This document shows positions 1 through 4,346 of a stretch of DNA of 5,534 nt, piece by piece. Origin of the DNA: RGIG4608 sp045631445 (GTDB lineage Bacteria; Bacillota; Clostridia; Oscillospirales; CAG-272). The notes under the pieces are model-generated. The model saw only the letters and a list, made by a program, of their open reading frames with translations, was not told the origin of the DNA and searched no databases. The first letter of the stretch is position 1. The number at the start of each line of letters is the position of its first letter. The stretch lies in contig JAZQUS010000047.1 of NCBI GenBank assembly GCA_045631445.1, positions 1 to 5,534 of the forward strand. The letters are read 5' to 3'. The translations under genes and the position numbers were made by a program.

Positions 1-1
1 A

Positions 2-322
2 AGAGGTCAGGTTCTTTGTAAGCCCGGCTCCATCAACCCCCACACCAAGTTCGTAGGTCAGGTTTACGTTCTTACCGAGAAGGAAGGCGGCCGTTCTAAG
101 CCCTTCTTCGCAGGTTACAGACCTCAGTTCTACTTCAGAACAACAGACGTAACAGGTACAATTCAGCTTCCTGCAGGTGTTGAAATGTGCCGTCCTGGCG
201 ATAACGTTGATATGACAGTTGAGCTTATCACACCTATCGCTTGCGAAAACGGTCTTCGTTTTGCTATTCGTGAAGGTGGTAGAACAGTAGGTTCCGGCGT
301 CGTTTCCGAAATTCTTGAATAA
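2..322 (+). CDS. tuf: Elongation factor Tu, C-terminal 106 residues (partial)
   Basis: The reading frame opens at the left edge and ends at a TAA, giving 106 residues that match the end of EF-Tu, the GTPase that delivers aminoacyl-tRNA to the ribosome. Recognisable landmarks are RGQVLCKPGSI and HTKF at the domain II/III boundary, GGRSKPFF, GYRPQFYFRTTDVTG, LPAGVEMCRPGDN and the near-invariant LRFAIREGGRTVGSGVVSEIL close to the C-terminus. By comparison with the E. coli protein this is all of domain III plus a few preceding residues; the G domain lies outside the window. Codon choice here is more C-rich and regular (many ttc, gct, ctt and aac codons) than in the genes that follow, as expected for a very highly expressed gene. 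A strong terminator 30 bases downstream ends the unit, so the next gene is separate. The identification is secure. Confidence 0.97.
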   Translation, partial: RGQVLCKPGSINPHTKFVGQVYVLTEKEGGRSKPFFAGYRPQFYFRTTDVTGTIQLPAGVEMCRPGDNVDMTVELITPIACENGLRFAIREGGRTVGSGVVSEILE

Positions 323-351
323 TTAATAATTATTTAGAATAAATGACTTAA

Positions 352-393
352 ATGAGAGCTGCTGCATTAGTGCAGCAGTTCTCATCACTTTTT
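352..393 (+). terminator. Rho-independent terminator after tuf
   Basis: A 15-base arm at 352-366 pairs with 371-385 around the loop TTAG, with a single G-U wobble (ATGAGAGCTGCTGCA against TGCAGCAGTTCTCAT). It is followed by CAC and a run of five T. This is a strong intrinsic terminator placed 30 bases after the tuf stop codon. It isolates the riboflavin unit from the very active tuf transcript. Confidence 0.93.
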
Positions 394-410
394 ATCAAAA
401 AAACATATAA

Positions 411-526
411 TATCTTTGGGGATTGGTGAAATTCCATACCGACAGTAAAGTCTGTGAACTCTCAATATTGAGAGCCGATTGGGTGAAACTCCCAAACCGA
501 CGGTAAAGTCCGGATGAGAAAAGATA
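411..526 (+). promoter_or_regulatory. FMN riboswitch aptamer (RFN element)
   Basis: This has the conserved two-lobed core of the RFN element. The first lobe contains GGTGAAATTCC then ACCGACAGTAAAGTC; the second contains GGGTGAAACTCCC then ACCGACGGTAAAGTCCGGATGAG. The closing stem P1 is TATCTTT at 411-417 with AAAGATA at 520-526. One internal arm is ACAG 442-445 with CTGT 452-455. The variable arm is CTCTCA 459-464 with TGAGAG 469-474 around ATAT, and it is unusually short, which makes the aptamer compact. Known elements of this class bind flavin mononucleotide and repress riboflavin synthesis or uptake genes. The adjacent ribU gene agrees with that role. No clear promoter could be placed for it: the -35 region would have to overlap the tuf terminator. 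Confidence 0.96.
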
Positions 527-566
527 AAATAAATGGGTAGGCATAAGTCTATCCACATCCCCGACT
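507..566 (+). promoter_or_regulatory. Candidate antiterminator of the FMN riboswitch
   Basis: The 3' side of the aptamer core, AGTCCGGATG at 507-516, can pair with CATCCCCGACT at 556-566. The pairs are GGATG/CATCC and AGTC/GACT, nine in all, with a 1x2 internal loop. This pairing uses up the 5' arm of the downstream terminator and also destroys the aptamer core, so it is mutually exclusive with the FMN-bound fold. A local 7-bp hairpin, TGGGTAG 534-540 with CTATCCA 549-555 including one G-U pair, would bring the two strands together. The complementarity is seen directly; the role as an antiterminator is inferred from how RFN switches normally work. Confidence 0.7.
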
Positions 567-587
567 CTTTTGAGGTCGGATTTTTTT
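561..587 (+). terminator. FMN-dependent terminator upstream of ribU
   Basis: CCGAC at 561-565 pairs with GTCGG at 575-579. The stem is extended by TC/GA with one bulged G, the loop is TTTT, and seven T follow at 581-587. The position directly after an FMN aptamer and 38 bases before the ribU start marks it as the off-state terminator: FMN bound, terminator formed, ribU not transcribed. Confidence 0.88.
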
Positions 588-609
588 ATCTTTCCTCTTA
601 ATTAATTTT

Positions 610-618
610 AAGAAGGAG
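610..618 (+). promoter_or_regulatory. Ribosome binding site of ribU, possibly sequestered
   Basis: AAGAAGGAG ends seven bases before the ATG and is a good Shine-Dalgarno sequence. It may be masked: TTCCTCTTA at 592-600 lies just upstream and can fold back onto TAAGAAGGAG at 609-618 with one bulged A. This would be a second possible control point after the terminator. Confidence 0.75.
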
Positions 619-625
619 AATACTT

Positions 626-1318
626 ATGAAAAGTACAACAAACAATACACAAAAAGTTAAAAAACTAACGATTATATCGTTGTTTTGTGCAATGTCATTT
701 ATCGTTTCACTCATTTTTCCGATAAAAGTGATGTTCCTAACCCTTGATTTCAAGGACACAATTTCCACAATTTGCGGAATGTTTTTCGGACCCGTAGCAG
801 GTCTGTTTTGTGCTGTAATAGTGCCCTTTATCGAATTCTTGTATTCCGATACTGGAGTTTATGGCTTGATTATGAACCTTATAAGCTCTGTCACGTTCGT
901 GTGCGTGTCAACGCTTATTTACAAATATAGAAAAACAATTTGGGGTGCGGTAATAGGACTCGTAACCGCCGCGTGTGCAACTGTCGCAGTAATGCTCGTT
1001 GCCAACCTTTTCATCACACCATATTATATGGGCGTAACTCAGGAAGCGGTAATCAATCTCATTCCAAAGGTAATATTACCATTCAATGTAGTAAAAACTA
1101 TTTTAAATGCAAGTATAACCATGCTTCTTTATAAACCGATTTCAAAAGTACTCAAGAGAATGGGACTTTCAAAATCTACGTCAAAGAGTAGCACAATAAA
1201 TAGCGAAGAAATTTCAAAATTAAAAATACGCTCCTTGGTGGTAACACTTGTAAGTATGGTAGTCGTAATAGTGACATTTTTGATTCTTTTCTTTGTTTTG
1301 GGAGGCAAAATTGCCTAA
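626..1318 (+). CDS. ribU: ECF transporter S component, riboflavin-specific RibU
   Basis: This 230-residue, very hydrophobic membrane protein is the substrate-binding (S) subunit of an energy-coupling factor importer for riboflavin. Family signs are LFCAMSFIVSLIFPIK near residues 19-34, the LDFKD segment at 40-44 (compare LKIDFSD in known RibU), GMFFGPVAGL at 51-60, and PFNVVKTILNASITMLLYKP at 152-171. Hydrophobic segments fall at about 12-32, 44-68, 78-99, 104-131 and 143-170, consistent with the usual six-helix S-component fold. After a Ser/Thr/Lys-rich linker (about 180-202) comes an extra, strongly hydrophobic helix at about 203-226, which ordinary RibU proteins of roughly 190-210 residues do not need. 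The ATPase and T subunits are absent nearby, so the protein probably shares a common ECF module. The upstream FMN riboswitch independently supports riboflavin as substrate. The ATG at 626 is chosen because of the ribosome binding site. Confidence 0.93.
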   Translation: MKSTTNNTQKVKKLTIISLFCAMSFIVSLIFPIKVMFLTLDFKDTISTICGMFFGPVAGLFCAVIVPFIEFLYSDTGVYGLIMNLISSVTFVCVSTLIYKYRKTIWGAVIGLVTAACATVAVMLVANLFITPYYMGVTQEAVINLIPKVILPFNVVKTILNASITMLLYKPISKVLKRMGLSKSTSKSSTINSEEISKLKIRSLVVTLVSMVVVIVTFLILFFVLGGKIA

Positions 1319-1332
1319 AAATAAAAATTAAT

Positions 1333-1378
1333 AATTTGTTAAAATTTGTTCAATATTTATACATAATTTCTTAACAAA
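1333..1378. repeat. TTTGTT repeats and inverted repeat in the ribU-COG2426 gap
   Basis: AATTTGTT occurs twice exactly ten bases apart (1333-1340 and 1343-1350). TTTGTTAA at 1335-1342 is matched by its exact inverse TTAACAAA at 1371-1378. The spacing of one helical turn could suit a dimeric regulator, but the region is very AT-rich and the arms are short. A weak promoter (TTGTTA 1336-1341, 16-base gap, TATACA 1358-1363) overlaps the same bases. Confidence 0.35.
1336..1363 (+). promoter_or_regulatory. Weak candidate promoter for the COG2426 gene
   Basis: TTGTTA and TATACA are separated by 16 bases. Each matches the sigma-A consensus at only four positions. No terminator is visible after ribU, so the downstream gene may instead be co-transcribed with ribU across the 72-base gap. 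Confidence 0.25.
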
Positions 1379-1390
1379 ACAGGAGGTAAT

Positions 1391-1894
1391 ATGGGAGAGA
1401 TTATAAGTAACTTTTTTCTTGAGATAGTGGGAAAAGAACTGTGTGTATTCTTCTGTTCAATGCTTCCTATTATTGAACTTCGAGGAGCAATTCCAATGGC
1501 ATTTGCCTTTGGATTACCTTGGTGGCAAGCGTATATAATATCAGTGCTTGGCAACCTTTTGCCCGTTCCGTTTATCTTACTTTTGATTAACATTATTCTT
1601 AAATGGATGTCAAATTCAAAAGTTAAATTTTTCAATAAAATAGCGAATTTTCTATATAAAAAAGTAGAAAAAAATAGAGCTAAAATTGAGAAATATTCCT
1701 TTTGGGGACTCTGCTTATTTATTGCTATTCCTTTGCCTGTAACAGGTGCGTGGACAGGATCACTTGTAGCCGCAGTAATTGGAATGAAGCCTTGGAAAGC
1801 CTTTGTTTCCGCCCTTTTAGGTGTTTTAATAGCAGGAGTTATAGTAACCCTCATCGTCTATGGTGGCATCGGATTTTTAGCTTGGTTAGTATAA
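1391..1894 (+). CDS. COG2426 'small multidrug export' family membrane protein
   Basis: This 167-residue integral membrane protein belongs to the family labelled small multidrug export protein (COG2426, Pfam Sm_multidrug_ex). Two diagnostic segments are present: IIELRGAIPMA at 27-37 and FIAIPLPVTGAWTGSLVAA at about 110-128. Each sits within a hydrophobic stretch and recalls the paired re-entrant segments of DedA-like proteins. Likely membrane segments lie near 15-40, 45-71, 103-131 and 134-160, with a positively charged stretch (about 75-100, rich in Lys) between the halves. The length is typical for the family. The transported substrate is not established and the drug-export name is only historical. 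A perfect AGGAGGT at 1381-1387 fixes the ATG. The gene follows ribU on the same strand with a 72-base gap and ends in a bidirectional terminator. Family call strong, function unknown. Confidence 0.9.
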   Translation: MGEIISNFFLEIVGKELCVFFCSMLPIIELRGAIPMAFAFGLPWWQAYIISVLGNLLPVPFILLLINIILKWMSNSKVKFFNKIANFLYKKVEKNRAKIEKYSFWGLCLFIAIPLPVTGAWTGSLVAAVIGMKPWKAFVSALLGVLIAGVIVTLIVYGGIGFLAWLV

Positions 1895-1898
1895 AATT

Positions 1899-1929
1899 AA
1901 AGGACTTGGAATATTCCAAGTCCTTTTTT
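1899..1929. terminator. Bidirectional terminator between convergent genes
   Basis: Positions 1899-1912 and 1913-1926 form a perfect 28-base palindrome: arm AAAGGACTTGGAAT and its exact inverse. This gives about 12 pairs around a small loop. The plus strand continues to six T (1924-1929). The minus-strand transcript continues TTTAATTTTAT, also U-rich. It therefore serves both the COG2426 gene and the methyltransferase gene, whose stop codon (1928-1930) lies inside the T run. Confidence 0.95.
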
Positions 1930-2761
1930 ATCTAATTTTTCCAAGCTCCCAAAATGCAATGGCACCTGCTGCACCAACGTTTAGCGAGTCCACATTGTGC
2001 GCCATTGGTATCTTTACTGTGTAGTCGCAATCATCAATTGTTTTTGGAGTGAGTCCTGTACCCTCTGTGCCAAGAATTATCGCGAGCTTTTCTTCTTTAT
2101 GAAGCTTTTCATTGTCAATATCGATTGTGTCATTTCGAAGCGCCATTGCAAGAGTTTTAAATCCAAGATCCTTCAAATCCTGCATTTTTGCGGGCCAATC
2201 TGCTTTTGTTTCACCGATTTTCGTCCACGGAACTTGGAAAACCGTGCCCATACTTACTCTAACCGCACGTCTGCAAAGCGGATCGCAACAGGTTGGAGTG
2301 ACCAAAACGGCATCAATATTGAGCGCGGCTGCCGAACGGAACAAAGCTCCGATGTTGGTTGAGTCGGTTATTTCCTCGAAAACAGCAATTCTACGCGCGT
2401 TTTTGCAGAGATCTTCAACGCTTGGAAGGGCAGGGCGCAACATAGCACAAAGAGCACCTCTTGTTAATTCAAAACCGGTTAACGAAGTCAAAAGTTCTCT
2501 CGAAGCAGTATAAATTGGTGTGTTTTCGGGCAATTTTGCTATAATATCTTCAACCGCACCGCTTTTTAATAAGCGTTCATCGGTTAAAAATGACACAGGA
2601 ACGCACCCCGAGTTCATTGCTACCTCAATAACTGTTGGACTCTCCGCTATAAAAATACCCTTTTGGGGCTCAAGTTTATTCCTTAATTGTGAGCCTGTAA
2701 GTCTAACGTAAACATCAAGCGCACTATCATTAAAATCAGTAATTTCAATAATCTTTGTCAT
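1928..2761 (-). CDS. TrmH/SpoU-family RNA 2'-O-methyltransferase
   Basis: This 277-residue protein has the SPOUT (class IV) fold, in which SAM is bound in a C-terminal trefoil knot. All three SpoU motifs are present. Motif 1 is DSTNIGALFRSAAALNIDAV at 133-152, with the conserved Asn136 and Arg142. Motif 2 is ILGTEGTGL at 229-237. Motif 3 is IPMAHNVDSLNVGAAGAIA at 251-269, with Ser259, Leu260 and Asn261. The N-terminal part (about 16-110) resembles the substrate-binding domain of this family, with IFIAESPTVIEVAMNSG at 36-52. Members methylate ribose 2'-OH groups in rRNA or tRNA, but the target base cannot be read from sequence, so no symbol is given. The insert TCCDPLCRRAVRVSMGTVF at 157-175 is typical of a common clostridial/actinobacterial subgroup. 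The start is supported by AAAGGA seven bases upstream. It is transcribed from its own promoter, divergent from the serine dehydratase operon. Confidence 0.93.
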   Translation of the reverse strand: MTKIIEITDFNDSALDVYVRLTGSQLRNKLEPQKGIFIAESPTVIEVAMNSGCVPVSFLTDERLLKSGAVEDIIAKLPENTPIYTASRELLTSLTGFELTRGALCAMLRPALPSVEDLCKNARRIAVFEEITDSTNIGALFRSAAALNIDAVLVTPTCCDPLCRRAVRVSMGTVFQVPWTKIGETKADWPAKMQDLKDLGFKTLAMALRNDTIDIDNEKLHKEEKLAIILGTEGTGLTPKTIDDCDYTVKIPMAHNVDSLNVGAAGAIAFWELGKIR

Positions 2762-2802
2762 AATTTATCCTTTGTAAATTTGTGTGATTTTGTCGCAAAT
2801 AT

Positions 2803-2831
2803 ATTGTAACTTTTTTGATCGCAAATGTCAA
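2803..2831 (-). promoter_or_regulatory. Sigma-A promoter for the RNA methyltransferase gene
   Basis: Reading the minus strand, a perfect -35 TTGACA (2831-2826) is followed by a 17-base spacer and TACAAT (2808-2803), a one-mismatch -10. The predicted start is near 2796, about 35 bases before the ATG. The -35 box is one half of the palindrome shared with the opposite promoter. Confidence 0.85.
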
Positions 2832-2844
2832 TAATTTATTGACA
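2826..2844. repeat. Palindrome formed by two back-to-back -35 boxes
   Basis: TGTCAATAATTTATTGACA is a perfect 9+1+9 inverted repeat. Each arm carries TTGACA reading outward on opposite strands, with 7 bases between the two hexamers. Two RNA polymerases could hardly occupy both sites at once. The symmetry may be only a by-product of two consensus -35 boxes, but the extra three symmetric bases per arm also fit a dimeric regulator site. Confidence 0.85.
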
Positions 2845-2867
2845 AATATATAAAAATTTGATATAAT
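2839..2867 (+). promoter_or_regulatory. Consensus sigma-A promoter for the serine dehydratase-ddl operon
   Basis: TTGACA at 2839-2844, a 17-base spacer and TATAAT at 2862-2867 match the consensus perfectly, with an extended -10 (TG at 2859-2860). The predicted start is near 2874. Such a strong core promoter usually implies that a repressor holds it in check, which agrees with the palindromes overlapping the -35 and the start site. Confidence 0.93.
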
Positions 2868-2871
2868 TTAC

Positions 2872-2886
2872 TCAACTTAAAGTTGA
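2872..2886. promoter_or_regulatory. Palindromic operator candidate at the transcription start
   Basis: TCAACTTAAAGTTGA is a perfect 7+1+7 inverted repeat placed at about -2 to +13 of the predicted start. Symmetric AT-rich sites of this size at a start site are typical of XRE/Cro-type repressors. The first domain encoded downstream is exactly such a helix-turn-helix. Binding by the encoded protein is inference. Confidence 0.6.
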
Positions 2887-2889
2887 TTT

Positions 2890-2895
2890 GTGAGG
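2890..2895 (+). promoter_or_regulatory. Ribosome binding site that sets the start of the HTH-serine dehydratase
   Basis: GTGAGG lies ten bases before the ATG at 2906 but only one base before the in-frame TTG at 2897. Initiation at 2906 is therefore favoured, shortening the longest possible reading frame by three residues. Confidence 0.7.
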
Positions 2896-2905
2896 TTTGA
2901 TTTAT

Positions 2906-4336
2906 ATGAGAACTCAAGGTGATAGAATAAAAAAATTAAGAAAAAGCAAAGGAGTAACACAAAAAGAACTTGCGAATAGACTTGGCATATCCGAGCAAGC
3001 AATTTCAAAATGGGAGAAGAATCTTTCTAATCCTTCAACAAAAAATCTTTTGCAAATAGCCAAAATTTTTGGCGTTTCTATAACATATTTTTATCAGGAT
3101 GAAGAAACACAAAGTAAAAAAATTGTTAGAGACGGTGGAATGGCATCATTGCGCGAGCTTTATAAAATTGGTCGTGGACCTTCAAGCTCACACACTATAG
3201 GTCCTGAACGCGCGTGCTTACGCTTTAAGTCTGAACATTCTGCAGAAAATTATAAAGCAATACTTTATGGGTCACTTTCAAAAACAGGTAAGGGACATGG
3301 AACCGACTATGTTATAAAGCAGACCTTTTCTCCATCGGTTTGTGAGGTGGAATTTGATTTTGATACCGAATGCACAGTACACCCAAACACCATGGATTTA
3401 ATTGCCATAAGTGGTGAAAAAGAGATTGCTAAGCAAAGATTTTATAGTGTTGGCGGTGGAAGCATCGTAGCAGAAGGTGAAACATTGGCAGCAAGTGAGA
3501 TGATTTACCCGCTTGATACGTTTAAGGACATAGCAGATTATTGTCGTGAAAAAGGTGTTAGAATTTGGGAATACGCTTTCGAAATTGAGGGGGAAGGATT
3601 CTATGCATATATGGAGAAAATATGGTCCGCTATGTGCGAATCTATGAATGCAGGAATTAACGACGACGGCGTTCTTCCGGGCGGTCTTAACGTGCACAAA
3701 AAAGCAAAACAACTCTATAATAGTTATAAGGAGAACGAAAATCCAGAAACTCGTGAGGATAGACTTGTTTGCGCACTTGCTTTTGCGGTGGGCGAACAAA
3801 ATGCGGCAGGTGAGAAGATTGTTACTGCGCCAACTTGCGGTGCGGCGGGAGTTCTTCCAGCAGTAATGCTTTACCATAAGAACAAAAAAGGAGCCACTGA
3901 TGATGAAATTATTAAAGCACTTACAACTGCAGGAGTTATCGGTAACCTTATTAAGCATAACGCATCTATTTCGGGTGCAGAATGCGGTTGTCAGGCGGAA
4001 ATTGGTAGCGCATGTTCAATGGCTGCAGCGGCACTTGCAGAGCTTTATGGAATGGAGCTTGATAAGATTGAATATGCGGCAGAGATTGCGCTTGAGCATC
4101 ATTTAGGACTTACATGTGACCCCATTTGCGGTCTTGTGCAGATTCCTTGTATAGAGCGAAACGCAGTTGCAGCCATGCGTGCAATAAATGCGGCAAACCT
4201 TGCAGATTTGCTTTTTGATACAAGAAAAATTTCATTTGATAAGGTTGTTATTACAATGAAAGAAACCGGTGATGATATGAGCCCTGCATACAAGGAAACA
4301 AGTGAAGCGGGACTTGCAAAAATTTCATTTGAATAG
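2906..4336 (+). CDS. sdaA: XRE helix-turn-helix fused to single-chain iron-sulfur L-serine dehydratase
   Basis: This 476-residue protein has two parts. Residues 6-61 are an XRE/Cro-type helix-turn-helix (GVTQKELANRLGISEQAISKWEKN at 16-39, recognition helix about 29-38). Residues about 79-476 are a complete L-serine ammonia-lyase, which converts serine to pyruvate and ammonia with a [4Fe-4S] cluster. The beta-type domain starts at MASLRELYKIGRGPSSSHT (79-97) and includes YGSLSKTGKGHGTD (121-134). The alpha-type domain has TAPTCGAAGVLPAV (307-320), GCQAEIGSACSMAAAALAEL (361-380) and TCDPICGLVQIPCIERN (403-419). Cys362, Cys404 and Cys415 have the same 42/11 spacing as the cluster ligands of the Legionella enzyme (343, 385, 396). 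The C-terminal cysteine seen in that enzyme and in E. coli SdaA is missing; this chain ends in Ser-Phe-Glu. The ATG at 2906 is preferred over the TTG at 2897 on ribosome-site spacing. It is the first gene of an operon with ddl. The enzymatic call is strong; DNA binding and autoregulation are inferred. Confidence 0.93.
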   Translation: MRTQGDRIKKLRKSKGVTQKELANRLGISEQAISKWEKNLSNPSTKNLLQIAKIFGVSITYFYQDEETQSKKIVRDGGMASLRELYKIGRGPSSSHTIGPERACLRFKSEHSAENYKAILYGSLSKTGKGHGTDYVIKQTFSPSVCEVEFDFDTECTVHPNTMDLIAISGEKEIAKQRFYSVGGGSIVAEGETLAASEMIYPLDTFKDIADYCREKGVRIWEYAFEIEGEGFYAYMEKIWSAMCESMNAGINDDGVLPGGLNVHKKAKQLYNSYKENENPETREDRLVCALAFAVGEQNAAGEKIVTAPTCGAAGVLPAVMLYHKNKKGATDDEIIKALTTAGVIGNLIKHNASISGAECGCQAEIGSACSMAAAALAELYGMELDKIEYAAEIALEHHLGLTCDPICGLVQIPCIERNAVAAMRAINAANLADLLFDTRKISFDKVVITMKETGDDMSPAYKETSEAGLAKISFE

Positions 4337-4341
4337 AGGTG
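4336..4341 (+). promoter_or_regulatory. Ribosome binding site of ddl overlapping the upstream stop codon
   Basis: GAGGTG begins on the last base of the serine dehydratase TAG stop and ends five bases before the ATG at 4347. It picks 4347 over the upstream in-frame ATG at 4302, which has no site and would add 15 residues lacking any family similarity. The arrangement favours translational coupling. Confidence 0.8.
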
Positions 4342-4346
4342 TTTTT

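Noticed and set aside
406..411. TATAAT immediately before the FMN riboswitch as the ribU promoter -10
   Set aside because: It would start transcription near 417-419, leaving out the 5' strand of P1 (411-417), and no acceptable -35 lies 16-18 bases upstream. The true promoter is unresolved and may overlap the tuf terminator.
1357..1854. 165-codon open frame on the minus strand opposite the COG2426 gene
   Set aside because: It is antisense to a clear family member, has no family motifs or ribosome site, and has an unnatural composition; it is a shadow frame.
2897..2905. TTG start giving a three-residue longer HTH-serine dehydratase
   Set aside because: The GTGAGG site would be only one base away; spacing fits the ATG at 2906.
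3140..3142. Internal ATG that would yield a separate, HTH-free serine dehydratase
   Set aside because: It matches the usual start of unfused enzymes, but the only purine-rich site (GGTGG) almost touches the ATG and no promoter or stop separates the domains. A genuine fusion is the simpler reading.
3398..3958. 186-codon minus-strand frame within the serine dehydratase gene
   Set aside because: It is Cys/Phe/Asn-rich nonsense antisense to strongly conserved enzyme sequence, with no ribosome site.
4302..4346. Upstream ATG for ddl overlapping the serine dehydratase gene
   Set aside because: The 15 added residues lack similarity to Ddl N-termini and no ribosome site precedes 4302, whereas GAGGTG stands five bases before 4347.
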